In this document: in pieces, positions 1-10,859 of the stretch
Numbering within the stretch: position 1 is the stretch's first letter
Layout of the letters: each line of letters opens with the position of its first letter
Notes under the pieces: model-generated
Told to the model about the DNA's origin: nothing
The model's input: only the letters and a program-made list of their open reading frames with translations
Database searches by the model: none
From: Diphasiastrum complanatum
Taxonomy: Eukaryota > Streptophyta > Lycopodiopsida > Lycopodiales > Lycopodiaceae
DNA: 41,686 bases
Direction of reading: 5' to 3'
Assembly (NCBI GenBank): GCA_029204225.1
Contig: CM055094.1
Coordinates: forward strand, 13,324,422-13,366,107
Translations under genes and position numbers: made by a program

Positions 1-1234
1 GATTTTGAAAAATCTAAAATTTTTACGTTAAACACCTAGTAACTGAGAAATTTGCTTTTTGACTTGTTTTTTTTAAAAAACTGTATTCAAGCATGAAATT
101 ACTTTGATCAACCTAATGTACCAAACTGTATCATGCATCCAAACATGCATACAGATTCATCTAAACATTTTCAACACTGGAAAAGCACTCTACAGTTTCC
201 CATGCATGCATGCAATCAGAACATTTCGGAAATACAGAGGGAGAGTAGGTCTACAAGACATGCCACATCCCCCTTCCACCTAGGCTTCACATGTGCGAGC
301 TGTAAATGACTAGAATACTTTTCCTAGAAGGTTTCACCAAAAATCTCTATCCAGCCCAATAAGCATCCAATCAGAGGTTACAAGCACTCATTAGAGAGGC
401 ATAGAGGCTTCTATCAGGTCCAGCAAGCAATCATAAGCTCAGATTATGCAAAAATTGCATTTATGGACTCCTTCAACATGCAAAACTTTAACATAATGGT
501 GCCTAAGCCTTACAACACCAAATTGGGTGCATGATGGTTCAAATCAGAGGCAATCCATCATATCATTCATCTTGAAAAAAAATCCAACATGTTCAGACCA
601 CCATTTGAGAGTTATTCAAGCTCAAAAATCCACAAAAATGCACTATTTTTGACTTTTTTTTTGAGACCCTTAATGGGCCCAATCCCAACCAAACTTCATG
701 ACAGCCTTAGGACAACATCATTACACCTTTGAAAACGTGCATGCAAAGTATGGGCCAAGAATTTTATGAAAATCCCCAAAATTAGTCCAAAAACCATCAA
801 AAAACCATGTTTTTTGGCCAAAATTTGACCAATTTTGTGGATCAAATCCACAATTAAGTGCAATCAGACCCAAATCCCTGTAAATCAATTACATGCAGGA
901 CCAAAAGTTCTGATTTTAATAAATCATGGCTCATATAGCCCATTTCTAACTCAAAATCACTAGATTTTGACCAAAAATCACTATCTTTGACCATAACCAT
1001 GGTATGCAGTCATTAGAATCAATCATAATGACTGGAAAACAACAAGTAAAATTCTGAAAAACGTTCATGAACAGTAGCTTTGATGAATTTCAAGCTAAAA
1101 CATGGAATACTAGCTCAAAAACCGCAAAAAAATCGTCAAAAATTCATAAATTTCCATCATTTTTAATGTAATTCTGTAGATCATGGCATATCTTGAAAAT
1201 GATTAATATTCGAATAAATATTGTTAAGAAAAAC
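1..1234. other. AT-rich noncoding stretch
   Basis: No frame here gives a recognisable protein and I see no long internal repeat. The sequence is rich in short A and T runs. It may be the upstream part of a decayed LTR whose promoter is the TATA box at 1235, but I found no matching second copy in the window. Confidence 0.4.
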
Positions 1235-1247
1235 ACTATAAATATGA
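1235..1247 (+). promoter_or_regulatory. TATA box-like element (possible decayed LTR promoter)
   Basis: CTATAAATATGAG is a good plant TATA box. About 25 bp downstream lies a pyrimidine/A-rich stretch like those at LTR transcription starts. The downstream frames (1288-1473, 1509-1742) are short and unrecognised, so a retroelement promoter is more likely than a gene promoter. This is inference from motif shape only. Confidence 0.3.
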
Positions 1248-2427
1248 GACACCTTCCTCATTTTCACAACCCTAGTTTTGCTTTTTTATGTTGAAGAACT
1301 TTTCTGCAATAATTGCTTTATGTGAATTAGTTGTTTTTTCACCAGGTTCAGACCACCTACGACTATTCCATACCGTCATGGAGAACACTAGGATTGAGGT
1401 TTCAAGAATTCTAGTTGGTTCACAATCGAACATCAGATTGATAGGATATTTCCCATCTTCTGTGCCACAATAGATACACTAGCGACGGCCAGAGCTAACG
1501 TAGAAAGTGTGTCATTTGCCATGGATTACATGAATACAACACTTTTTCCATATATTGTAAGAGTTTATGATTATGATATTGCATGGATTCCATACAACTT
1601 ACTAACATACATATGGAAGGGTGATAGAGCATTTGTCACTAGGCTCAATAAAGATAGATTATTTTTGGGAGACATTGGCAATCTCGAGTTTGAGCTCTAT
1701 ATGTACATTGATATTGTGAACCAAATGAAACAATTACTTTAAGCACTTCAATCTCTGTTGTAAATCCATACTGGAGCTTGCTCTTCACACGTGTGGACTC
1801 GGATTTGGGTCTTTGATCTTGTTTATTGATTATCAATACTTGTTATGTGTCAAATTGCCAATCTAGATCAAGATTTGTTGTCTAGTTTTTTGATGCATTG
1901 TTAAGCAAGCACATAATTCTCTCTTGTGGACCTTCTAAAATCCATTTTTGGTCCCCAAAGTACTGTACTTTCACACCACGTCTATGAGATTACGGACATC
2001 TTGATCCTTTGGTGTGGGGATGCGAGGTGTAGTCAGAAGGCTCAGCACGACACGGGCTACTCTGCGAAGATTTCTTAAAATTTCATCGTGCCTAATAATC
2101 TGAAGCTACTGCGCAATAATCTTGATCTTGCTAGGTGCCCTCGCTGTTTGCTTTGTCCTAGCCATGTGTTTACTTCTAGCCATAAACAATACAAAATATG
2201 CTAAAGGCACCTTACGGGGGTAAAAAGACCTCAATTACACTAAAAAGACCTTACTGGAGTCAAAAAGCAAACCAGAACAGAAAAGAAAAGATGAAAAAAT
2301 CTATGAAATTACGCTCTCCTCTACTAGTAAAATTGAAAAATGAATTGTAAAATTCCTTTACTATATCATTTGGCCCATGCATACTAAAGTTCAACTAGCC
2401 TGTTTTGGCCCTGTGTAACTTAATGAC
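1248..2427. other. Unassigned stretch with two short unrecognised ORFs
   Basis: Two plus-strand frames (61 codons at 1288, 77 codons at 1509) are open but match no family I know and show no signal peptide or clear domain. They could be chance frames in decayed transposon DNA. The rest is AT-rich without visible structure. Confidence 0.35.
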
Positions 2428-3397
2428 TTGGTCCAAAGTTTTGTCATTCAAGATAGTCTACCTTCTATTGTCAAGCTACATAGTGTGCTTGTCGCCGGGG
2501 AGTGTAGAGTCCAACATGCCAAGAGTAGAATGAGTTCCTTGTCCTTGCATGATGAAGATGAGAAATCAAATTTCTCAAGAAAAGGCAAAAAAAAGAACCA
2601 AATCAAGGATGCTAAGGGGTAGGATAAAGCAACAAGCTCAAAGGCAAAGGGCAAGATAGATAAGTCCAAGCTAAAATGCTTCTTTTGTGGAAAAAAACAG
2701 CATTTTCCATTCGAATGCTACAAGAGGCAAAATCCACAAGAGGAGAGCAAACAAGGAAACCTTGCACATGAAGAGGAGGAGGATGGAGACTCATCCTTGA
2801 TGGCATCAACATCTTCACCAACAAGCAAGAGCAACTCAAGAGAATCATGGTGGATTGATAGTGGGGCTAGTTCCCACATGACTTTCCAAAAGGACTATTT
2901 CTCAACTCTACTTTCTTTAAATGGTGCCAAAAAGTCCATATTTACATCAAGTGATCAAGAATGTAGAATAGATGGAACCATCCCTTTGTGTCTAGGATCT
3001 TTTAAAAGAATGGATCTAGACAATGTTGTATGTACCATCAATCACCAAAAACTTGCTAAATGCTGGTCAACTTATGGATAATGGTTTGGATGTCCACTTC
3101 AAGCATGGTGTTTGTTCCATTTTGAAGAGTGATAATTGCATAGCAAAGGGTTTAAACATGGAAGATTGTTTAAGTTGGATGCTAATTGAGAGTGTGAACA
3201 TGCCAAAGGAGGAGATCACTCAAGTGGAGACCTTGTCAAAGTGTGATCTTGCTAGGATCAAGGATGAGCATCAAAGAAAAGAAGATCTTGAGAATCAACC
3301 TCAAAACTTGAGAGATCCAAGAAGGTCTTCAAGGACAAGGCCGAGTCATCAAAGTTCTTGTAATCTCTTAACTCAAGTGTGCAATTTGCAAGGGTGA
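2428..3397 (+). pseudogene. Ty1/copia gag C-terminus and protease fragment (copia-0)
   Basis: A gag nucleocapsid end and the start of pol from a Ty1/copia retrotransposon. In one frame a lysine-rich stretch leads to a CCHC zinc knuckle (2677-2718, C-x2-C-x4-H-x4-C), an acidic linker, and the aspartic protease signature W-W-I-D-S-G-A-S-S-H with catalytic Asp at 2857. A TAG at 2620-2622 interrupts the frame before the knuckle. Near 3020 the reading moves to the +1 frame, where L-Y-V-P-S-I-T-K-N-L-L, typical of the copia protease/pre-integrase region, continues. After about 3190 the frame is open to 3397 but no longer looks like copia; the integrase histidine/cysteine region is missing. No LTRs are seen, so this is a truncated, inactive fragment. 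Confidence 0.85.
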
Positions 3398-5003
3398 GAA
3401 ACAATGGAGATGCTACTATCTTTAAATTTTTCATAGATAGTGTTAGAAGACTTGAAGTGACTTATTTTTTATCTTCAACATTCATGATGTTTAGTAAATC
3501 ATGTGGATATGACAAGACAATGACGTTGAATGCTTTCCAATCTACATTTGTTGTTGATAAAGCATTGTAATATTGGATAAAACATTTCATTGGATAACTA
3601 TTTTTGTAATAGTTTTGAAAATGGTGTCATAAAAGTCAAAACACCATTTAATGTAATGTGCTTGAAATTCTTTGAGTCCATATGCCTTGTGCATGATCAT
3701 TTCAATGTAAGGACCAAAGGTTATCCTACTTCAATGAAAGGAATAATGGTGGGCCTTGATCTTCAAGTAGAGATTGTAGAATCTACATTTTTCTCACCAA
3801 AGAAGTTGTCAATGGTGGAAATACGATCTTTTATGAGTGGAAGACTTTCAAACTTACAGGATCACTTTTGGATCAATGTTACAACCATATTCAGTTAAGG
3901 ATTTGGAATAGTCCTAATATGGTGGACCGGCCCTCCAGTGTTCGAGATTGTTGGTTACGCCTCGAGTTAATTCCATGTCAAGGCCAATTTGTAACTAATG
4001 ACCGTGAGAGGACCCAAACACTCTTAAATGAGACATATGGAGTAGTGCATGTACATGTGACAGATGTATGCATGAGGACTACATGGGAGCTGTGACCTAT
4101 TTATAGTTGAACTGCATGTGGATTGCATGAGTTCATCTATATATTCAAGTAGAGATTCGCCCATTGACAACTTTGGTTCAAGATACCAGTTTCTTTCTTC
4201 TCCTCAATCATTCTTATGACATGGCTCTGGGGCTAGATCCAAAATTGATCTAGGTTTGGTTGGGTGGTTTTGCTACTACATGTCTCCTGTAGTGTTTTCA
4301 TATCCTCATCTTAGGGATCTTTCTGGTGGACTTTACAATCAGCACCTTATTCAACTCATTGATGGAGAGTAGAGAAAGGCTAGAAACAGATTAGTCCCAT
4401 AAGTTAGTAGACACTTATGGAAGACCCTCCTTGCCATAAAAGGAGAGGTATTTGCATTGTAAACAACACATTGAGATTATGGCAAATTGCTTTCTGATAT
4501 TATCTTGAGATTTCATTGTGTTCCCATTGGAAGTTGCATAGCTTGAGGGAAGGTGCTCGGGCCTCCTCTTGCCTCCTTTCATTGGTTCTTATTGTGGCAT
4601 GTTTTTATTTGTTTATTGCTTAGTTTAGTCGCAATTCTTATTATCTCCCTTTGGGTGTTACGTAGGATTTAGCAATCTTGCTAGTTTGGTTCGCCTTAGC
4701 AAGGAATTTTATTGTTGTTATTAATTAGCTATATTTCCATTTCGAGCACTAGTTGGGTAAGCCTTAGTGCTCTCATTCCTGTTGATTCTTTCCGTATTTC
4801 CATTGAAGCTTGTTGTAGAAACTTAAAAAGTGGACGAATCTCTACATCCCTATACTACACCCGCTATCCAGATTTTCCATAAAATCTCTAACCTGCAGAC
4901 ATGCCAAAAGGTAAGATCAGAGCGATCGATAAGTGTAGGGTCACCCAGCAGAATGGTGTCAATCCCAACAAAAAGGGGAAAGCCTCAATGGTAAAGGAAA
5001 TGC
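3398..5003. other. Unassigned decayed repeat DNA
   Basis: Short plus-strand frames (3379-3570, 3590-3898, 3868-4095, 4901-5149) are open but unrecognised. A TATA-like CTATTTATAG lies near 4099, and the following 500 bp has the T-rich, low-complexity look of an LTR, but no second copy lies in the window. I cannot assign a function. Confidence 0.35.
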
Positions 5004-5129
5004 GCAAGCTCCGTCCAGAGTGCTCTGCAACAATGAAAGAACAGGTGCTCTATAGTTTCTTCCTTGCAAGCTCCGTCCAGAGAGTGCTCTGTGACAATGA
5101 AAGAATAGGTGCTCTACAGTTTCTTCCTC
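5004..5129. repeat. Tandem duplication, about 63-bp unit
   Basis: Two adjacent copies (5004-5065 and 5066-5129) start with GCAAGCTCCGTCCAGAG and end in TTTCTTCCT. They differ by a few substitutions and a 2-bp insertion. This is a simple local duplication with no known function. Confidence 0.85.
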
Positions 5130-5229
5130 CAGCTAGCAAACTGCGGTAGGCTAGATACCTAAGCTTTCTAATAGGGAGTGAGCGGGGAGTTAGGAGTCAT
5201 TTACGCTAGGAGGATGGCAAGTCATAGTG

Positions 5230-5469
5230 GGCCCAAATGGAATTAAGGTAGGAAGGAAAAAGGGAAGGGTGGCAGCGAAGGTGCATTGCACAATAGGTGA
5301 AGAGAGAAGAGTCCAAAGGAGGTGCCCAACCACCCGAAGGTGCGGGGGAATCCACAGGGTCCATTTCACCTGGTCTGTTTCACCTTCGATTGGTGTGGCT
5401 ACAACTCTGGGAGGTTTGGTGCTTGGTTTTCAATTCTTCTTGGTACTGATGTCCTGATCTCAGATTCAT
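5230..5469 (-). pseudogene. N-terminal gag remnant of gypsy family E
   Basis: The minus strand starts with an ATG at 5469 encoding M-N-L-R-S-G, the same first six residues as the E gag at 19715 on the plus strand. The upstream leaders of the two copies also align. Further on, M-D-P-V matches M-D-P-M of the other copy, after which the two diverge and the frame breaks. Only about 80 codons remain; the capsid core, zinc knuckles and pol are absent. The remainder was deleted or is too decayed to see. Confidence 0.65.
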
Positions 5470-6693
5470 TCGTCGGCACAAACCTAAGATACAAGATCTT
5501 GATGGACATGAGGAAAACAATCTGGATCTGTTGGGATCATATCTGTTTAGCTGGCTAATTGAAGTGACTTTTTCACAGTTTTTCCTTGATATTTCACTGA
5601 TCCTTGCTCGGATTGGCTTGAAATTTTCACTATAGATGGATCTGAGGCCGGAAGGTTACTCAGACAAGGGTTGGCCTTGAGAGGGTTCTTTGTGTTGTTT
5701 TGTAGACAAAAAACCTGATATCTTGAGATCTACTAGGAACTAACTCTCGCCCTCTTAAGTGTAGTTGGATTTGAGATGGATCTTGCTTGGGTTGAAGTGG
5801 AGAAGGTTAACTTTCGCTAATATGAAAATTATTGATGTTTGAGTGAATTTTTTATCACTTTTTGCCCACAAATTCATCAATACTTCATCTTAACTCCCGT
5901 TGACTCAGTATTAGATAGAAAATGATCTTCTGAACTCAATGGACCATGTTGCGAAGGTTACTTCTGCGAGGGTTCACAAATTGTGGGATTTTTTTAGTTT
6001 TCTTTGCACTTGAAACTATGGTCTAGTGGAGCAAGATGAACTCTCGTAGACTCGTTTGTAAGCTAATCTCATCATGAGAAAGCTTCAGCAGGAACTCTTG
6101 GGGAGGGTTTTGGTTGGAATTTGGCTCTTTCTGGATTTTTGGAACTCTCGCAGGGCCTCTTAAATTGCTTGGGAACTCTCGAAGACTCATCTGTAAGCTA
6201 GTCTATGAAAGATCTAGCTTTAGCAGGAGTGGCGAAGATTAATGAGCAGTTCTGTAATTTTTTTGGGTTTTCAAGTGTTTTTTGGATTTCTTTTGGTATT
6301 TTTTACTTTTCTGCAAATATGTTAGGAATTAACTCTCGCAGGCTTCTATGCAGGACTAGGACTGTGTCTACGGACTGCTGTTAGTTGTGTGAAGGTTAGT
6401 TTCCAGTTGTTTGTGAGAAATCAAAGTTTGATGGTGTTTTTTCTCACTTTTCCCTTCAAAAATATAGATTTTGTAGCTTTTTTGTGGGTTTTTGGTCTAG
6501 ATGATGATGTGTCAAGCCCTTAGAGGCTATCTTAGGTCTCCTCTACCTCCAAACACTTCCTCCGCTAGCTTCAAACATATCAACAATAAAAAAAAACAAG
6601 AAAAATCCTCTCTAACTACCCCAAAACCACTCCTAACACACTAAAATGGACTAAAAACAACTAAAGAACAACTAATCTAGTTAGTAGTAACTA
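5470..6693 (-). repeat. 5' leader of family E (minus copy) with repeated CGAGAGTT motif
   Basis: A 1.2-kb untranslated leader between the primer-binding site and gag start. It aligns piecewise with the plus-strand leader at 19245-19714, which anchors both to the same family. The octamer CGAGAGTT (read on the minus strand) occurs at 5742-5750, 6039-6046, 6143-6150, 6174-6181 and 6331-6338, with near variants at 5951, 5966 and elsewhere. No coding capacity is evident. Confidence 0.7.
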
Positions 6694-6711
6694 TCCCCGA
6701 CAACGGCGCCA
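6694..6711 (-). promoter_or_regulatory. Primer-binding site, tRNA-Asp type
   Basis: On the minus strand TGGCGCCGTTGTCGGGGA is complementary, with one change, to the 3' end of plant tRNA-Asp, the usual minus-strand DNA primer of Athila/Tat-like gypsy elements. It lies one base from an LTR end reading CCAACA at 6713, the expected geometry. The family assignment is established knowledge; the match was made from memory of the tRNA end. Confidence 0.85.
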
Positions 6712-6712
6712 C

Positions 6713-6920
6713 TGTTGGCTCGTAGATATTGCAGGTAGATATTGCGGTCGAGTAGCCCTCCGCCTGTCAAAAGGGTTAGTTCGACTAGGATAGATCTCTA
6801 GCTTTCCTAATCTACACTTAACACTACCCCTCAATCCTAACACCTAACCACATTACAATTGATATAAAGTAGCAAGAGAGCAAAGAGAGATAGAGTTAGA
6901 GGGAGGTTCTCAAATGGTAA
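6713..6920 (-). repeat. 3' end of a family E 5' LTR (truncated)
   Basis: Read on the minus strand this segment ends in CAACA next to the primer-binding site. It is similar to the E LTR ends at 9347-9545 (minus) and 33210-33437 (plus); all three share a GA-rich stretch followed by a CCCT/GCCTGTCAA-type block. Beyond about 6920 similarity stops, so the upstream part of the LTR is missing. Confidence 0.7.
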
Positions 6921-6989
6921 TGTCATTAAGCTAATGTAGAAAAGTAAAAAATACTAAACAAATGAAGGTAGGAAAATCATAAACAAGTT

Positions 6990-8010
6990 CACATATGATC
7001 AAGGGCGAAAGTACTGTCAGACTGAATTTTCAGCATTGGCAATCGAAACTCATACCAAAACTTTGTATGTCCCAAATCTGATCACAAACATATTGTCGAT
7101 CAGCAAAATAACTGATTCAGAACATAAGGTAGAGTTTAAATCAGATTTATGCAAGATATTTGATAAATGTAAGAGAGTTCTTGCACTTGGAAAAAGAGAA
7201 GGATATCTCTATTGGCTTACTCATTGTTCTGCAACAAATCGTGCTTTAAGCAGTTCAGTTTTGATGAATAAAGAATTAATTTGGCATTATAGACATGGGC
7301 ACCTCAATCATGTATCTATTGAAAATATGTCTAAACATTCTCTACTTCTTGATTATTATCGAACGATCGGACCTCCAGTCTGCCAAAGTTGTATCATAGA
7401 AAGACAGGCTAGAAGGCTTTTTAAGTCGAATCAAGAATATATATCTAAAGATCTGTTAGACATAATTCACTTAGATATATGTGGCCCAATGCAAACACCA
7501 TCACTGCTTGGTGCAAGATTCTTTATTACATTCATTGATGATCATTCAAGAAGAACTGTTGTATATTATCTGAAGCACAAATTTGAAGCCTTCCATTTCT
7601 TCAAAATATTTAAGGATAATGTTGAGTTGTAGACAAACAAAAGATATAAAAGCTATCAGAACTGACAATGGTGGTGAATACATATCAAATGCATTTAGTT
7701 GTTCCACAAATGGTACCGAACATCAATATGCTGCTACCTATTCTCTCCAATCCAATGACTTAGCTGAAAGAAAGAATAGAACTTTAGTCGAGTTTGCCAA
7801 ATGTATGATTACTCATGCTTCATTGCCTAAATCCTTTTGGCAACATGTTGTTTCAACCACAACTTATGTGCAAAATTGATGTATTACTATAGGTCTATCG
7901 CTTATGAAGTTTGGACATGATCCAAACCTTCATCAAAGCACTTAAGAGTTTTCTGCTTATGCTCATGTCCCAAATGACACCATAAAAAAGCTGGATGAGC
8001 ATAAAAGTTC
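6990..8010 (+). pseudogene. Ty1/copia protease end and integrase (copia-1), broken
   Basis: The frame from 7036 reads Y-V-P-N-L-I-T-N-I-L, the copia pre-integrase block. The integrase zinc-binding HHCC region follows (H-Y-R-H-G-H, then C-Q-S-C). The DDE core is visible: H-L-D-I-C-G-P for the first Asp; R-T-D-N-G-G-E-Y after a frame change near 7625 for the second; and D-L-A-E-R-K-N-R-T for the Glu. A stop closes the first frame at 7630-7632 and another lies at 7877-7879. A degraded integrase C-terminus (A-Y-E-V-W-T, then V-P-N-D-T) can be followed to about 8010. Gag and most of the protease are absent upstream. Inactive. Confidence 0.85.
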
Positions 8011-8369
8011 TTAAAAAAAACTTCATTTTTTTGAAATAAAAAATTTGCAGGCTAGCACTCCAGCATGCTAACTTTTACAACTTCAAGAACCATTTTTTTT
8101 AAATAAAAGTAAACCTATATTTATAGAGTAACAAAGTATGTTGTGATGGACGTATTCAGAATTTGATGGATAGTTAAATTTTTAAGTATGCATCAAACCA
8201 CAATTCTTGTTCTTAAAAGATCATATAGTGGCATAAAAATTTACTCGCAGAATGTCAAAACCCGATCATTTGGATCAAAAGGCTTTTCATGAAATTCAAG
8301 ATCATCAAATCTAAAGAAATTCTTTAACAAAGTGTGACAACAATATTTCAGGCCAATGACTTGCATTAA
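8011..8369. other. Decayed interior of copia-1, RT not recognisable
   Basis: In an intact element this space between integrase and the RNase H end would hold more than 1.5 kb of RT/RNase H. Only about 360 bp remain and no frame shows RT motifs, so RT was largely deleted. The sequence is A-rich with poly-A runs near 8010-8040. Confidence 0.5.
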
Positions 8370-8547
8370 AGCCTATTCTCCATGCAAAAAGCAAACATAT
8401 CGAGGTTGCTCACCACTTTGCAAGGGAGAAAAATCCAAGCTAAGAAAGTTATGCTGCTAGATCATGCACATTGATGATATGCTAACTAAACCATTGCTAA
8501 GATTTTCTTTCACAAAGTTTCAATCAACAAAGTTTTCTTGACATGGT
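8370..8547 (+). pseudogene. Ty1/copia RNase H C-terminal remnant (copia-1)
   Basis: Out-of-frame pieces preserve the end of a copia RNase H: a K-x-I-x-V-A-H-H-F-A-R-E-K block, then H-I-D-D-M-L-T-K-P-L, the near-universal end of copia pol. A short spacer and a purine tract follow, as expected just before a 3' LTR. Frameshifts make it non-coding. Confidence 0.6.
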
Positions 8548-8581
8548 TATTAAGTCTATGTTGAAGACTAATTAGTTTTTT

Positions 8582-8589
8582 AGGAGGGG
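8582..8589 (+). promoter_or_regulatory. Polypurine tract of copia-1
   Basis: AGGAGGGG lies directly before TGTGACAATTGC, the expected order of polypurine tract and 3' LTR start (TG), and about 40 bp after the RNase H remnant. Confidence 0.6.
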
Positions 8590-9346
8590 TGTGACAATTG
8601 CTAAAAATCTATCTAGTTCTTTGTATGCCACATGGCTCCATAGATGGATGGTTGAGTGCCTTATGTACTTCTAAATATGAATGCATGAGATCTTTAAGAG
8701 CTCAAGTCAAACTCTCTATGTGCACTTCAAAGCTTTACAAGTGGTCTCTTTCATGTAAGAACTCAAGTCAAGTCCTATTTTTTTAAAATATCTAATGGGT
8801 TGTTGCCCTTGCATGTGGCACACCCACTTTTTTTTTAAGTACTTATCTAGATAGGATTTTAGATGTAAGGTTTGTGGATACTCTAAAGTGTTTGGCACCG
8901 TAATCAAGATATTTGAGCTCTCTTTAAGCTTGTAATCAAATCATTGTACAATCACTTCATATATTGCAATTTTGAGCATTAGACATCCTTGGAGGGTAAA
9001 GTAGCAGTCTTATGCTTGTTTCAACTTGATGTATGAATGAATGTAAATGAAGAATTGTATTGTGATTTACGGTAGCATACACATTCTAAACCTTTCTTGT
9101 GTTTAGATGATCAAGCTCTAGTGTTGAGTGGAACTCTTTTCTTAAAGATCATTAGTAACAATTCTTGAATTTCCGGGTTCCAAGATAGTCCTCCAAAGTT
9201 TGAGCAGCCTTTGTGGTTGCATTAAGATCCATAAAACTTCATATTCACCATTTGGGTTTAGCCACTTTCTGCCCAGTAACTTGGAGCTAAATTTGTTAAT
9301 TCCAGCCGGCACGATGACATAGTAGCACTTAGGTTTATGAAGTTTT
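8590..9346 (+). repeat. Probable 3' LTR of copia-1
   Basis: It starts with TG right after the purine tract. No 5' partner is in the window, so its right end is a guess: it must lie before the E LTR that begins at 9347, perhaps at a CA near 9318. Short ORFs inside are not recognisable. Confidence 0.45.
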
Positions 9347-10089
9347 TGTAAGGTCGAAGATCTCGCGTAGTAGTAGCCCTCCTGCCTGTCAACAAGGGTT
9401 AGAACGCTAGATAGGTACCTAACTATGTAAAGATGCTACTTTTAGATAGTTCTCTGCTTCTTACACTAACACTACTCCCACTAACTCTACTCCCCTAAAC
9501 TAGCATTCCACATGATTTGTAGTGAAAGAGAGGGAGAGTGTCATGAACTTTTAGTACATCAATGCTTTTCAAGGAAATATAATATCCGTTGTAAGTTTTG
9601 TAGGCCCAAAATGAGCTATTAGCCTTAAGAACAGGGTGATTCCCTCTTTAGGCCCTCCAAAGTAATTAATAAGGATAATAGGCTACTAAGGGCCCAATGT
9701 AGACTAAACAATACTTAACAAGGGCTAACTATCCTTCAAGATAGTTGTGTTTAGTTAAGTTAGGGGACTTGTCTATAAGTAGGCAAGAGACATCACTTTT
9801 GAAATCTTTTGGCTCATTTGCAATTGAGAGAACTAGGAGCTCCATCTCCTCTTCCTCCTTTGTGAATGTGAGCCTTGGGATCTTGATCTTGCTAGGTCTC
9901 ATGTGCCCCATCACATGAACTCATGTACTCCTCACCCTCCATTATGGAATCCATCTCCTCTTGAGCTTCACTTTGAAATGAGCATTGTGGTAGCTTGTGG
10001 TTATTCTTCATCTTTGGTTCTCTTCAACATAGGTGTGGTGGTTGCCTCCTAATTCTAGCTTTCTTAGTTTGGATTGAGAGGTATGGCAC

Positions 10090-10194
<105 letters not shown>

Positions 10195-10454
10195 ATATGG
10201 ATATAAGGAGCATAGAAGATAGAGGAATAGAGAAATAGAGAGAGAGGGTGAGGGTGGAGGTTAGCTCAAATGCTCATTGTACTTGCTAAGGGAGAAACAT
10301 AAACTATTGAAACCAAAAAAGTATGAACTTGAAAGCAAATAAAAAAAACAAGAGCAATAGCAAGCATTGAATAGCAAATGAGGATGCTTCTCTTCCAAAA
10401 ATGGCCGAGTTTCCTCCTTCTCATTAAGCATGCAAATAGAGTACAAATGGTGTC

Positions 10455-10464
10455 TTTTTATAAA
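10455..10464 (-). promoter_or_regulatory. TATA box of the E LTR (minus copy)
   Basis: The minus strand reads TTTATAAAAAG. The same element sits at the matching place (25345-25355) in the other E LTR. Conservation in both copies supports it as the LTR promoter. Confidence 0.6.
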
Positions 10465-10859
10465 TGGGAAAGGCCCTTGCCCCGAAATCCTATTGGCCAA
10501 TATTCACAATGATCCTATCCATTCATCTTGGACCCAACTTGATCCAAGGGTCCATAAAAAGTACATTAGAATTCACAAGATTCATGTGAGTCCAAAATTG
10601 GATCCAACTCTAAAAAAGTAAACTTCAAGTTCTAACTTGACTTTGGGCCTCAAGTTTTATTTTAATTACAAGGGGCCCAAGTCTTGTTATTTGCATTTAG
10701 CTTGCATGCTCATTGGGCTACGAGCTTATACGCGCAGGAAGCCATGCCCTTGCAACACATTTATTATTAAATTTATCCCTTTGCTCATGTTGTGTTGGGA
10801 ATACCCCCAACAGACCCATGGTCTAAAGTAGTGTCGGCCCCTCGGCACTCTGTTGGTTC

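Noticed and set aside
1288-1742. Small host genes at 1288 and 1509
   Set aside because: Short, unrecognised, without splice or conservation evidence, in decayed repeat DNA.
6694-6711. A tRNA-Asp gene
   Set aside because: Only the 18 bases complementary to the tRNA 3' end are present, next to an LTR end; the rest of a tRNA is absent.
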